Shown here one piece after another: positions 52,362-61,785 of a DNA stretch of 64,000 nt; positions within the stretch are counted from its first letter, which is position 1, and each line of letters starts with the position of its first letter. The notes beneath the pieces were generated by a model, which was given only the letters and a program-made list of their open reading frames with translations, searched no databases and was not told the DNA's origin. The stretch covers positions 1 to 64,000 of the forward strand of contig DAOPZJ010000002.1 in assembly GCA_035353335.1 (NCBI GenBank), read 5' to 3'. The position numbers and the translations under genes were made by a program. This DNA comes from Oscillospiraceae bacterium (GTDB lineage: Bacteria > Bacillota > Clostridia > Oscillospirales > JAKOTC01).

Positions 52362-53321
52362 ATGCTGGTACATGGAAAGGACATCAAGATTTTCTGCGGA
52401 AATTCAACCCCGGAGGTCGCCTCCCAGATTGCCCGTCAACTGGGTACCGATGTCGGAAAGGCCGATGTCGGGACATTTTCGGACGGTGAAATCTCGGTCT
52501 CGATCAAAGAGACCGTACGCGGCTCGGATGTTTTTGTGATCCAATCCACCTGCAATCCGGTCAACAATAATCTGATGGAACTCCTGATCATGATCGACGC
52601 GTTCAAGCGCGCGTCGGCAGCCCGCATCACGGCGGTCATCCCCTATTTCGGTTACGCCAGGCAGGACCGCAAAGCCCACGCGCGCGACCCGATCTCAGCC
52701 AAACTCGTCGCCGATCTGATCACCGCGGCCGGCGCAAACCGCGTTCTCACAATGGATCTTCACGCTCCCCAGATACAGGGCTTTTTCAACATCCCCCTCG
52801 ACCATCTGTTGGGTGTCCCGCTATTGACGCCCTTTTTCAAGAAAATCCACGAACAGGACCTTTGCGATGTCGTGGTGGTTTCGCCGGACCTCGGTTCTGT
52901 CACACGCGCAAGACAATTTGCCGAGCGTTTGGGTACGCCGCTCGCCATTGTGGATAAACGACGTCAGATGGCAAATGTCTGCGAGGTGATGAATATCATC
53001 GGCGAAGTGCAGGATAAAAAGGTTATCATTGTCGACGATATGGTCGATACCGCCGGAACCTTATGCAACGCGGCCAAAGCCGTCATCGAGATGGGCGGCG
53101 CAGCGGAGGTCTGTGCCTGTGCCACCCACGGCGTACTATCCGGAAGCGCGCTTGAGCGCATCGAGGCGAGCCCGCTCAAGGAACTCGTTTTGCTCGATAC
53201 GGTCCCGATCAGTCCGGAGAAGCAGAGCCCGAAAATCACGATTTTGCCGATCGCGCCGGTTTTTGCCGAGGCCATCCTGCGCATCTACAACGACCGCCCC
53301 GTTTCACCGTTATTTGATTAA
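52362..53321 (+). CDS. prs: Ribose-phosphate pyrophosphokinase
   Basis: A 319-residue enzyme that makes PRPP from ribose 5-phosphate and ATP. FCGNSTPEVASQIARQLG, RQDRK, DLHAPQIQGFF, VVVSPDLGSVTRAR and the PRPP motif IIVDDMVDTAGTL are all present. The ATG at 52362 has GGAGG nine bases upstream; GTG at 52356 is too close to it. It supplies purine, pyrimidine and histidine synthesis. It precedes pth. Confidence 0.96.
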   Translation: MLVHGKDIKIFCGNSTPEVASQIARQLGTDVGKADVGTFSDGEISVSIKETVRGSDVFVIQSTCNPVNNNLMELLIMIDAFKRASAARITAVIPYFGYARQDRKAHARDPISAKLVADLITAAGANRVLTMDLHAPQIQGFFNIPLDHLLGVPLLTPFFKKIHEQDLCDVVVVSPDLGSVTRARQFAERLGTPLAIVDKRRQMANVCEVMNIIGEVQDKKVIIVDDMVDTAGTLCNAAKAVIEMGGAAEVCACATHGVLSGSALERIEASPLKELVLLDTVPISPEKQSPKITILPIAPVFAEAILRIYNDRPVSPLFD

Positions 53322-53364
53322 ACGCATCTGTTTGAAATTATTCGTAACTTTATAACGGTTTTAC

Positions 53365-53458
53365 GGAGACGCAGAAACTTTACACTTTTAATTTTACGCT
53401 TTATACGAAAATGACTTGTCATTGTACACTTTTAAATGTTAACTGTTAACTTACGGAA
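53365..53458. repeat. AT-rich word run between prs and pth
   Basis: Repeating TTTACACTTTTAATTT-like words with ACTTGTCATTGTACAC and AACTGTTAAC. Similar strings occur near 4615-4650 and 41800-41900. I see no hairpin terminator. Confidence 0.55.
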
Positions 53459-53482
53459 GTGATTAAAGAAGGAGTTTTGCCT

Positions 53483-54100
53483 TTGGGTATCTTTTTAAAA
53501 AAAGCCGAACTGTTTTTAATTGTAGGCCTCGGAAATCCGGGGGATCAATACCGCAGCACCCGGCATAACGCCGGGTTTCTTGCTGCCGATTTTATTGCGC
53601 AAAAGCAAAACGCCAAATTTAAAAAACGATTTCAGTCAGAATTTGCCGAAGTGAAATTCAGCGGTAAAAAGTGTTATCTGCAAAAGCCTTTGACCTTTAT
53701 GAACAACAGCGGCCTTGCGGTTCGCGATGCTTGTAACTTTTACCGCATCCCGGTCAAAAATGTGATCGTGATGCACGATGATATCACGCTTGAGCCGGGT
53801 CGGTTCAAATTTAAGACGGGGGGCAGCGATGGCGGCCACAACGGTCTTTCCAGCATCATCACCAATCTCGGTGAATGGGACTTCCAGCACATCAAACTCG
53901 GCATCGGAGCCAAGACCGTCAAAGAAATGCCTCTGTATGACTATGTTCTCCAGACCATGCCGGACGCGGACAGAAAAGCGCTTGAGGGACTTTTCGAAGA
54001 TATCTGCGGCTGCATTGAGCTGATTGTCGCGGGCGAGCTTGAAAAGGCGAAAGCGGCATATAATCACCGCTCGGAAAACGAACCGAAAGAGGATCAATGA
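53483..54100 (+). CDS. pth: Peptidyl-tRNA hydrolase
   Basis: A 205-residue enzyme from TTG at 53483 (AAGGAG eight bases upstream; GTG at 53459 is less supported). It frees tRNA from peptidyl-tRNA. VGLGNPGDQYRSTRHNAGF holds the catalytic His, KPLTFMNNSG, MHDDITLEPGRFKF and GGSDGGHNGLSSI follow. It overlaps mfd by four bases, so the two are coupled. Confidence 0.95.
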   Translation: MGIFLKKAELFLIVGLGNPGDQYRSTRHNAGFLAADFIAQKQNAKFKKRFQSEFAEVKFSGKKCYLQKPLTFMNNSGLAVRDACNFYRIPVKNVIVMHDDITLEPGRFKFKTGGSDGGHNGLSSIITNLGEWDFQHIKLGIGAKTVKEMPLYDYVLQTMPDADRKALEGLFEDICGCIELIVAGELEKAKAAYNHRSENEPKEDQ

Positions 54101-57100
54101 AAGGGATTTTGCAACACCTCTCGGAGCTGTCGGGCATCACCCGGATCAAAACCTCGGCGGCAAAACACAAGGCGTGCGCAATCACCGGCTGCACGCCGTC
54201 TTTTCGCGCTGCGGTGCTTGCGGCAACCTGTGAAGAATTAAACCGCCCCGCGCTGGTGGTCTGCCCGTCGGAAGGCGAGGCCGAAAAATTCGCAGCCGAT
54301 CTGCGCCAGTTTACAGACGGCGTGTTTGTTTTGCCCGCCAGAGAATTGATTTTAACCGCGTCGGGCGTCAGCTCACACGAATATGAACGCGAGGCCCTCG
54401 GCGTGCTCGACGCCGCGCGCTGCAAAAAAGTGAAAGCCGTCATCGGCACCGCCGAGGCGTTTACACGTTATACCGTCTCGCCCGAGGTGCTTGCAGGACG
54501 ACTGATCGAACTCAAAACCGGCATGACCATCGCGCCGAACGACCTCGTACAGAGCTTACTCAAAGCTGGATATGTCCGAGTCGATCCGGTCGAAGCCAAG
54601 GGCCAGTTTTGTCTGCGCGGCGGCATCGCCGACGTCTATCCGTCCAACAGCGAAAACCCCCTTCGCATCGAGTTTTTCGGCGACGAGATCGAGCGTATGG
54701 CCTTTTTCGATGCCGACAGCCAGCGCCGCACTTCCAAGGCCGATAAAATGCACATCGTCCCGGCGGGTGAGATTTTCCCAGACGACCCCGAACAATTTCA
54801 AAAAGACCTCGGGCATTTCTGCACAGGTTTGCATACCAAAAACGCTGGCGATTACCGCAGCAAGGCCGAATCCGATCTGACCGCCCTGCGGGAAGGCCGC
54901 CGTATCAACTTTGACCGCTATTACAATTTAGTCCATAAAAAACCCGCCACAATCTTTGACTATCTGCAAAACCCTGTCTGCGCCGTCTTTGATTTCGCGC
55001 GCACCGCAGAAGCCGGAAACGGCTTTGAAAAGCGGTGGCTCGGTGAGCTCTCCGCCGCGCTGGAAGAGGGTTTCTGCGCCAAGGGTGTTGATGAATTTTA
55101 CGAGAGTTTAGATGTTTTGTTTTCGCGTGTAACCGGGAGCGGCGGCCTGTTTTTCGACAACTTTGCCAAGACCGCGCTGTCAAGCCGCGTGCAGGATATC
55201 GTCACGTTTGACTGCCGCGTCAACGCCGTCTGGAACGGCTCTCCCGACACCCTGCACGAATGGCTCTCCGATGTCTCGGCGGGCAATTTTACGCCGGTTA
55301 TTTTGGTTCCGACCAAACGCGCTGCCAAAGCCCTGATCGACGATCTGACCAACTCAGGAAAACCCTGTGTTTTATACGGTCTCGACGAACCGTTCACCGG
55401 AAATACAGCCCATATTGCGGTCGGCGCTCTGTCCGGCGGTTTCGAGCTGCCCGAGCTCAAATTCTCGTTGTTGACCTCGACCCCGCCCCGCGCTGTCAAA
55501 ACCACGGTCAAGCGCGCCAATGCCATCGGATCAATCTCGGAGCTCAAGCCCGGCTGCTACGTCGTCCATCAGGCGCACGGCATCGGCCTTTATAACGGTG
55601 TCGAGACCATCACGGCGGCGGGTGCGACCAAGGACTACTTAAAAATCTCCTATTCCGGCACCGACGTGCTCTATTTGCCCGTGACCCAACTGGATATGCT
55701 CTCAAAATACATCGGCCCCGACGACAACGGGCAGGTGAAATTAAATAAACTCGGAAGCGCCGAATGGCAGCGCACCCGAAGCAAGGTCAAGGCCGCCGTA
55801 CGCGATATGGCCGACGAGCTGATCGCGCTCTATTCCAAGCGCAAAAGCATTCAAGGCCACGCTTTCTCATCAGACACCCCATGGCAGGAAGAATTTGAAC
55901 AGCGTTTTGAATACGACGAGACCGCCGACCAACTGCGCTGCGTCGAGGAGATCAAAGCTGATATGGAACAACCCGTTCCGATGGACCGGCTCTTGTGCGG
56001 AGATGTCGGATTCGGCAAGACTGAAGTGGCTTTGCGCGCCGTGTTCAAGTGCGTCATGGATGGCAAGCAAGCCGCGATTTTAGCCCCGACCACGATTTTG
56101 GCATGGCAGCACTATGAGACCTTATGCCGCCGCATGAGCGGTTTCGGCATCGAAATGGGGCTGCTCTCGCGTTTTGTCACGCCCAAACAGGCCTCGTCGA
56201 CCAAGTCAAAACTCCGTACCGGCGGCATTGACGTGGTTGTCGGGACCCATAGCATCTTACAAAAAGACATCGCTTTCAAAGACCTCGGTCTGATTGTCGT
56301 CGACGAGGAACAGCGTTTCGGCGTCTCCCAAAAAGAGACCCTGAAGACCAAATTTCCCGTGGTCGATGTGCTGACCTTGTCGGCAACCCCGATTCCGCGC
56401 ACGATGAATATGGCCATCAGCGGCATCCGTGACATGTCGATGATCGACGAAGCCCCGATTGACCGCCACCCCGTGCGCACTTTCGTCGCCGAATATGATC
56501 TGCATATGTTGGCCGACGCCATCCGCCGTGAGCAGCGGCGCGGCGGCCAGGTCTTTTGGCTGCATAACCGCATCGAGGACATCTCCTATGTCGCCGCGAA
56601 ACTGCAGACCCTGATACCCGAAGTTCGTATCGTCTGCGCCCACGGCCAGATGGATAAAGAGGAGCTCTCGGGCATCTGGCGCAGGATGATGGACGGCGAG
56701 ATCGACGTATTGGTCTGCACGACGATCATCGAATCCGGCATTGACCTGCCGAACGTCAATACCCTGATCATCGAAAATGCCGATAAGATGGGGCTTTCAC
56801 AGCTGCACCAAATCCGGGGCCGCGTGGGGCGCAGTTCCCGCCGCGCTTATGCCTACTTAACTTACCGCCCCGAAAAAGCGCTCTCGGAAATTGCCCAAAA
56901 GCGCTTGGAGGCCATCAACGAATTCACCGAATTCGGCGCGGGCTACGCCATCGCCGTCCGCGATATGGAAATCCGAGGTGCGGGCGATCTGCTCGGCGCG
57001 CGCCAGCACGGACATATGGCTTCCGTCGGCTACGATATGTACCTCAAACTCCTCGCCGAAGCGGTCGCCGAGGCCAAAGGCGAAAAGCCGCAGGTGCAGA

Positions 57101-57552
57101 ATTCGCCCTGCCTTATCGACCTTCCCATCGACGCCTTCATCCCGCCGGCCTACATCAAAGAGCCCGGCCAGCGGCTTGATATCTACCGCAAAATTGCCGC
57201 TGCCGGCAACAAAAACGCCGAGTCCGAAGTTCTTGCCGAATTGCGGGATCGTTTCGGCGAGCCGCCGGTGCAGGTCTCCCGTCTGCTTGAAGTCGCCCGT
57301 CTGCGCAACCGCGCCACGGCCTGCGGAGTCACGGAGCTTTCCAAGCGCGGCGACGGTTTGGTGTTTTATATGAACAACCCAGAGCGCTCCTGCCTGCCCG
57401 AGATGACCAAGAAGCTGCGTGGCCGCGTGATGATGAACGCAAACGGCGCAAGGCCGCATGTCTATGTCAAACTGCTCAAAGACGACCCTGCGGTTCTGGC
57501 CGCCCGCGTACTCGAATTTTTATCCGGCTCGAAAATTGACTCCGCAATGTAG
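54097..57552 (+). CDS. mfd: Transcription-repair coupling factor
   Basis: A 1151-residue ATP-dependent translocase that removes stalled RNA polymerase and recruits UvrA. The N-terminal UvrB-like part (about 1-450) is present, then the polymerase-interacting domain near 480-560 (LKPGCYVVHQAHGIGLYNG), Walker A GDVGFGKTEVA near 635, DEEQ box VDEEQRFG near 735, and the TRCF C-terminal domain. Length is normal. It is coupled to pth. Confidence 0.96.
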   Translation: MKGILQHLSELSGITRIKTSAAKHKACAITGCTPSFRAAVLAATCEELNRPALVVCPSEGEAEKFAADLRQFTDGVFVLPARELILTASGVSSHEYEREALGVLDAARCKKVKAVIGTAEAFTRYTVSPEVLAGRLIELKTGMTIAPNDLVQSLLKAGYVRVDPVEAKGQFCLRGGIADVYPSNSENPLRIEFFGDEIERMAFFDADSQRRTSKADKMHIVPAGEIFPDDPEQFQKDLGHFCTGLHTKNAGDYRSKAESDLTALREGRRINFDRYYNLVHKKPATIFDYLQNPVCAVFDFARTAEAGNGFEKRWLGELSAALEEGFCAKGVDEFYESLDVLFSRVTGSGGLFFDNFAKTALSSRVQDIVTFDCRVNAVWNGSPDTLHEWLSDVSAGNFTPVILVPTKRAAKALIDDLTNSGKPCVLYGLDEPFTGNTAHIAVGALSGGFELPELKFSLLTSTPPRAVKTTVKRANAIGSISELKPGCYVVHQAHGIGLYNGVETITAAGATKDYLKISYSGTDVLYLPVTQLDMLSKYIGPDDNGQVKLNKLGSAEWQRTRSKVKAAVRDMADELIALYSKRKSIQGHAFSSDTPWQEEFEQRFEYDETADQLRCVEEIKADMEQPVPMDRLLCGDVGFGKTEVALRAVFKCVMDGKQAAILAPTTILAWQHYETLCRRMSGFGIEMGLLSRFVTPKQASSTKSKLRTGGIDVVVGTHSILQKDIAFKDLGLIVVDEEQRFGVSQKETLKTKFPVVDVLTLSATPIPRTMNMAISGIRDMSMIDEAPIDRHPVRTFVAEYDLHMLADAIRREQRRGGQVFWLHNRIEDISYVAAKLQTLIPEVRIVCAHGQMDKEELSGIWRRMMDGEIDVLVCTTIIESGIDLPNVNTLIIENADKMGLSQLHQIRGRVGRSSRRAYAYLTYRPEKALSEIAQKRLEAINEFTEFGAGYAIAVRDMEIRGAGDLLGARQHGHMASVGYDMYLKLLAEAVAEAKGEKPQVQNSPCLIDLPIDAFIPPAYIKEPGQRLDIYRKIAAAGNKNAESEVLAELRDRFGEPPVQVSRLLEVARLRNRATACGVTELSKRGDGLVFYMNNPERSCLPEMTKKLRGRVMMNANGARPHVYVKLLKDDPAVLAARVLEFLSGSKIDSAM

Positions 57553-57564
57553 AAGTGGTACAAT
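57536..57564 (+). promoter_or_regulatory. Sigma-A promoter for murT-gatD
   Basis: TTGACT (57536-57541), 17-base spacer and TACAAT (57559-57564). Its -35 box lies inside the last codons of mfd. Confidence 0.8.
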
Positions 57565-57626
57565 ATACGGCAACGCTCAAAAAGCGTAAGGACAGATAAA
57601 AATATCCGTCCCTGGGAGGTCGGAAC

Positions 57627-58931
57627 TTGTTTACTTTTGCAATATTGGTCGGCAAAATCGCCGCTTTCTTATTGGGTTTAATCGGACGCGGAAGCGACCT
57701 TCCCGGCAGGGTCGCTTTAAAACTTTGCCCGAAATTGCTCGGCAGATTTAAGCGTAAAGCCAAAATCATCGCGGTTACCGGAAGCAACGGCAAAACCACC
57801 ACCGCCGGCATGATCGCACAGGCGCTTGCTGCCTGCGGCAAGACCGTCAAGACCAACCCGATCGGCTCGAATATGACCGGCGGCGTCGCGACTGTCATGC
57901 TCAAAGCGTCTGACTTACGCGGCCATATCAACTGCGATTTTTTGGTGCTTGAAACCGATGAGCGCTGGTCGCGGTTGATTTTTGCCGACTTCAAACCCGA
58001 TTACATGCTGGTCACAAACCTGTTTCGCGACCAAATCACCCGCAATAACAACGTCGACTTTATTTTTAACATATTAAATGATGTCATCACCCCCGAGATG
58101 ACCCTGATTTTGAACGCCATGGACCCGATCAGCGTCCGACTCGGCAAAGATTGCCGCAAGGTCTATTTCGGCTGCGACGAGGGCGAACTCACACACCCGA
58201 AACCCATTTCGATCACCCACGACTGCAAGGTCTGCCCGATCTGCAAACATCGGCTCTCCTACAAATTTTACCTCAACAACCATATCGGAAAATACCGGTG
58301 CGATAATTGCGAATTCACCGCACCGTGTCCGAGTTATTTGTTGACCGATGCCGACCTCGGCAGAGGCACCGCCAAAATCAACGGTCTGGATATCAAACTC
58401 GAAGCCCCGACCGCTTACGGATTTATGAACCTGGCCGCCGCAGCCGCCGTCTGCACCGAAGCCGGTCTGCCGTTTTGGTCGGTCGTTGCGGCGCTCAATC
58501 AAATTAAGACCAATAAAACCCGAATCGACCGTTTTAAAATCGGTGAACGCGAAGGCGTTATGATCTTGTCAAAGAATCAAAACCCCGTCTCGTTCGATTT
58601 ATCGATTTCCGAAGTGCTTCGCATCCCGGGCGAAAAGACCGTCGTCGCCTACATCAACAACATCAACCATACCAATCACCGCGACACCACCTGGCTGTGG
58701 GACATCGCGGTTGAACGTCTTGCGGGCAATGTCAGAAACGTGATCTGCGCAGGCCCGAGGGCGTATGACCTCGCGGTTCGGCTCAAATATGCGGGCTTTG
58801 ACATGGACACTGTGCTGATCGAACCGGACAACTCCGGCATCAAAGCAGCCGTGTCCAAAACTAAAGGGACGCTCTGCATTTTGACCGAACTGTACGACGC
58901 AAAAACCATTATGGAGGCGACCGGAAGATGA
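57627..58931 (+). CDS. murT: MurT-like Mur ligase
   Basis: A 434-residue Mur ligase-family protein. The P-loop GSNGKTTT is at 52-59. VTNLFRDQITR and a zinc ribbon (CPICKHRLS, C203/C206, and YRCDNCEF, C225/C228) are typical of MurT, with the C-terminal domain carrying LSKNQNPVSFDL and RDTTWLWD. MurT normally amidates the D-Glu of lipid II using ammonia from GatD. It starts with TTG at 57627, a few bases after GGGAGGT. Its stop overlaps gatD by four bases. Confidence 0.92.
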   Translation: MFTFAILVGKIAAFLLGLIGRGSDLPGRVALKLCPKLLGRFKRKAKIIAVTGSNGKTTTAGMIAQALAACGKTVKTNPIGSNMTGGVATVMLKASDLRGHINCDFLVLETDERWSRLIFADFKPDYMLVTNLFRDQITRNNNVDFIFNILNDVITPEMTLILNAMDPISVRLGKDCRKVYFGCDEGELTHPKPISITHDCKVCPICKHRLSYKFYLNNHIGKYRCDNCEFTAPCPSYLLTDADLGRGTAKINGLDIKLEAPTAYGFMNLAAAAAVCTEAGLPFWSVVAALNQIKTNKTRIDRFKIGEREGVMILSKNQNPVSFDLSISEVLRIPGEKTVVAYINNINHTNHRDTTWLWDIAVERLAGNVRNVICAGPRAYDLAVRLKYAGFDMDTVLIEPDNSGIKAAVSKTKGTLCILTELYDAKTIMEATGR

Positions 58932-59623
58932 AACTGCTTCGGCTTTACGACGACCTGCTCGACCTCTACGGCGACGGCGGCAACTTCACTGTGATTAAAA
59001 AACGGCTTGAAGCAGCCGGATATGAGCTGACTGCGGAATGCCGCACGGTCGGTGAACCTTTCGACCTGACGCAATACGACTTTGTCTACATCTCCCCCGG
59101 TCTGCCAAAAAACCTCGCCGTCGCCGCTGCCGATCTGGTGCCGCGCAGCGAAAACCTGTTTGACGCCATCGAAAAAGGCGTGGTGTTTTTAGCGACCGGC
59201 AACGCCCCCGCGTTGTTTTCCGAAGAATTTATATTGGACGACGGCGAAAAAGTCAAGGGCTGCGGCCTGTTCCCGGTCAAGCATGCCTTCGGCAAAAAGA
59301 TCACAATCCGTGACCTGGTAGGCATCACTGAAAGCGGACTCCAAATCACGGGCTTTTTAAACAGTACCGACACCCGCCATGGCGAATATGAAACCCCGTT
59401 CGTCCGTATCACAGGCAGCGGGAAGCAACCGTATGATAAAACCACGGACGGCGCGCGCAAAAAGAACCTTTTCGCCACCGAGCTGCTCGGCCCGGTGCTC
59501 GTTCGCAACCCCGACCTTCTGCGCGAACTGTTGAATCTGATCGCAGGTGAGCCGCTCCCGCCCTACGACGATTCCCTCGAAACCGAAGCCGCAAAGCGCA
59601 TTTTAAAAGAGCTTATGGCTTAA
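58928..59623 (+). CDS. gatD: GatD-like protein lacking the glutaminase Cys and His
   Basis: A 231-residue class I amidotransferase-like protein. LYDDLLDLYGDGGNF and KGCGLFPVKHAF match GatD, and the spacing is collinear with GatD proteins. The nucleophile loop, normally L-A-I-C-G-G, is here VVFLATGNAPALF, with Thr90 where Cys is expected. The His loop, normally H-G-P, is LLGPVLVRNP, with Leu187 where His is expected. The oxyanion glycine loop is also changed (ISPGLPKN). The reading frame is clean. It cannot be a normal glutaminase, so it may be a structural partner, an ammonia channel, or have a new function. It overlaps murT by four bases and is co-transcribed. Confidence 0.85.
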   Translation: MKLLRLYDDLLDLYGDGGNFTVIKKRLEAAGYELTAECRTVGEPFDLTQYDFVYISPGLPKNLAVAAADLVPRSENLFDAIEKGVVFLATGNAPALFSEEFILDDGEKVKGCGLFPVKHAFGKKITIRDLVGITESGLQITGFLNSTDTRHGEYETPFVRITGSGKQPYDKTTDGARKKNLFATELLGPVLVRNPDLLRELLNLIAGEPLPPYDDSLETEAAKRILKELMA

Positions 59624-59634
59624 ATAACGAAGGG

Positions 59635-59770
59635 GGAGATGCCCACATCCCGCCGCATATGAAGACAATATTGTAATTCGTTTATATAATTTAATTCTTC
59701 TATGGAATTAAATTTGACGCACGGCGGAATAATGAGGGCGTTCTCTCAGGACGTCCCGCCCCATAATAAA
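59635..59770. repeat. Palindromic intergenic region after gatD
   Basis: The arms CCGCCG and CGGCGG are about 70 bases apart, with the complementary words TTTAATTC and GAATTAAA between. A smaller GGGCGT/ACGTCC hairpin follows. The layout resembles other palindromes in this window. Confidence 0.5.
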
Positions 59771-59771
59771 C

Positions 59772-59797
59772 AAAAGGCCCCTTTTCGGAGCCTTTTT
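59772..59797. terminator. Probable bidirectional terminator
   Basis: AAAAGGC and GCCTTTT pair with an inner CC/GG, followed by U runs. It lies between the murT unit and the convergent ABC permease gene. Confidence 0.65.
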
Positions 59798-59808
59798 TAT
59801 ATGCGCAA

Positions 59809-60663
59809 CTATCTTTTCTTTCTTGAGATATTCCAAAGTGCCAAACCGTAAAACAAGACAGCGCTTCCGATTAAAATCAGAATGCTTGTCGTCACCGAAA
59901 CCGCAGCGTCGCCGAACTTGAATGTCACGCCCATCATCTGTTTAAATCCTTCGATCGTCTCCGCAGGCGCACCGTCAAATGTGGCAGCCAACGGCGCTTC
60001 CATCATCGCCTGCCGGAATAACGCGGCCGCATGCGAAGGTGGGAAGCATTTGATCACCCACTGAACGCCTTCTGGCAACTGTCCGATCGGCAGATAAATG
60101 CCTGTCAAAAAGCCGATCATGGTTCCGATCACGGTGCTTGCGGTGCCGAAAGCGTTATTGCTCTTAAAAAACGAGACGAGCAGCAGCACCATTGACGCAT
60201 TGGTCGTCGTGGAAAGCACCACCAGCCCGAGCACTTTAAAAAGCGCCGTAAACCCCATGAATTCGCCGCCGCTCAGGATGATGTATACCTCAGCCAGCAC
60301 TACGGTGACCAGGCTCATGATGATGCCGATGACGATGGAACTGAAAATATATCCGCCGACAATCTTGCTGCTTTTAATCGGCGAGACTGTGAAATCTTTG
60401 ATAATTTTTTTCGATTTATCATCAACCATTGTGCCGAACGCGCCCATCGTCGTTGTGACCGAGGTAACCGCGAGCAGGCCTGCCATGATCCAGGAATTCA
60501 TTAAAAATTCCGCACCCGGGGCGTTATCCATACTTTTGACCCAGACGTCGCCCAAAAACAGCGCATACAGCCCGATGATGATGAACACGGCGAGCAGAGA
60601 AAAAAACACCGAAGCCCTGTCTTTGAAAAACACTTTAAGATTTCTGACGGTAAATCCGCTCAT
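59809..60663 (-). CDS. ABC-2 type transporter permease
   Basis: A 284-residue membrane protein with about six helices, starting MSGFTVRNLKVFFKDRAS, typical of ABC-2 exporters. TVSPIKSSKIVGGY and IYLPIGQLP with VIKCFPPSHA are the usual conserved segments. It pairs with the ATP-binding gene, whose stop overlaps its start by four bases. It probably exports a drug, lipid or peptide; the cargo is unknown. Confidence 0.9.
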   Translation of the reverse strand: MSGFTVRNLKVFFKDRASVFFSLLAVFIIIGLYALFLGDVWVKSMDNAPGAEFLMNSWIMAGLLAVTSVTTTMGAFGTMVDDKSKKIIKDFTVSPIKSSKIVGGYIFSSIVIGIIMSLVTVVLAEVYIILSGGEFMGFTALFKVLGLVVLSTTTNASMVLLLVSFFKSNNAFGTASTVIGTMIGFLTGIYLPIGQLPEGVQWVIKCFPPSHAAALFRQAMMEAPLAATFDGAPAETIEGFKQMMGVTFKFGDAAVSVTTSILILIGSAVLFYGLALWNISRKKR

Positions 60664-61574
60664 TGCCTGATCTCCTTTCCCGTGACGGCGATAAACGCGT
60701 CGTCCATCGTGCCCTTCAAAACTTCAAATCCCGAGATCATGTACCGGCAGGATTCGAGAATCGGCAGCGCGTCCATCGTAGCCGGGAGTTCTGCCTGGAC
60801 GGTGTCAGCGGAAATTTTATAAGAAACACCCATCTCTTTGAGCTTTTCGGCGACCGCCTGCGTGTCCTTACAGGTCAAAACGAGCCGGTCTTTCGAATAT
60901 TTTTCTTTCAGCTCGGCAGGGGTTCCCTTTGCCGAGATTTCGCCGTTGTCGATGATGATCACATAATCGGCTCCGGCGGCTTCCTCCATGTAATGTGTGG
61001 TCATAAAAACGGTCATGCCGCTCTCTTTTTGTATCTTCGTGACCGTCTCCCAGACGCTTTTGCGGGTCTGCGGGTCAAGCCCCGTGGTCGGTTCATCCAG
61101 AAACAGAATTTTCGGCGTGTTGATCAATGCCCGCGCGATGTCGCAGCGCCTGCGCTGCCCACCCGAGAGCTTGCCATAAGGCCGTTTAAGCAGTTCTGTG
61201 ACCCCGGTGATCTCGGCCGTGCGTTTGACCGCGGCAGAAAGCGCCTTGCCTTTGAGCCCGTATAAGCTGCCGCGGCATTTCAAATTCTCTTCAATCGTCA
61301 GCAGCTGGTCGAGCAGGCCGTCCTGAAACACCGCACCGATCTCGTTTCTGATGGTTCGGTCGTCTTTGCCGACTGTGCGGCCGTCGACGGTCACCGCGCC
61401 CTCGTCCTGTTTTAAAAACGTGCAGATAACGTCGATGGTGGTAGATTTTCCTGCGCCGTTCGGGCCGAGAAAAGCAAACAATTTGCCCTTTTCCACATAA
61501 AAATCGATCCCTTTGACCGCATGCACCTCTCCGTATGACTTATGTAACCCCTTAACTTCGATAATCTTTTCCAA
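60660..61574 (-). CDS. ABC transporter ATP-binding protein
   Basis: A 304-residue ATPase. Walker A GPNGAGKSTT, signature LSGGQRRRCDIARAL, Walker B ILFLDEPTTGLDP and the H-loop TTHYME are intact. The C-terminal part resembles DrrA-like exporters. I start it at TTG 61574, because GGGGGG lies about seven bases upstream; a longer frame runs into a palindrome and has no site. It works with the permease overlapping its stop. Confidence 0.92.
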   Translation of the reverse strand: MEKIIEVKGLHKSYGEVHAVKGIDFYVEKGKLFAFLGPNGAGKSTTIDVICTFLKQDEGAVTVDGRTVGKDDRTIRNEIGAVFQDGLLDQLLTIEENLKCRGSLYGLKGKALSAAVKRTAEITGVTELLKRPYGKLSGGQRRRCDIARALINTPKILFLDEPTTGLDPQTRKSVWETVTKIQKESGMTVFMTTHYMEEAAGADYVIIIDNGEISAKGTPAELKEKYSKDRLVLTCKDTQAVAEKLKEMGVSYKISADTVQAELPATMDALPILESCRYMISGFEVLKGTMDDAFIAVTGKEIRQ

Positions 61575-61590
61575 TATTACGCCCCCCATT

Positions 61591-61621
61591 GTAGGGACGA
61601 CCCCATGTGGTCGCCCGTCTT
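61591..61621. repeat. REP-like palindrome
   Basis: GGGACGACC pairs with GGTCGCCC, with a bulged A and a six-base loop (61594-61616), flanked by TGTA. Hairpins with GGGCGACC arms are commonly seen between genes in Oscillospirales, but I have only this copy here to compare. It lies just upstream of the ABC ATPase start. Confidence 0.6.
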
Positions 61622-61785
61622 TCAAGATGCCTGATGTTTCGGTTTGAATTCCTAATTATGAACTTCCGGCGTCACGCACCGTGTTAAAAGAATACCAAAT
61701 AATTGGGTAGCACGCTATCAACACAGCTTTTAAATACCGCAACCGGCGGTTGCACTTTCTAATTCTAAACTCTTAATACTGAATT
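61622..61785. other. Intergenic region with AT words
   Basis: I see no gene. It contains CAACCGGCGGTTG (61740-61752) as a small hairpin and an AATTCTAAACTCTTAATACT-like word run (about 61760-61785) that resembles the one near 16041. Confidence 0.4.
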
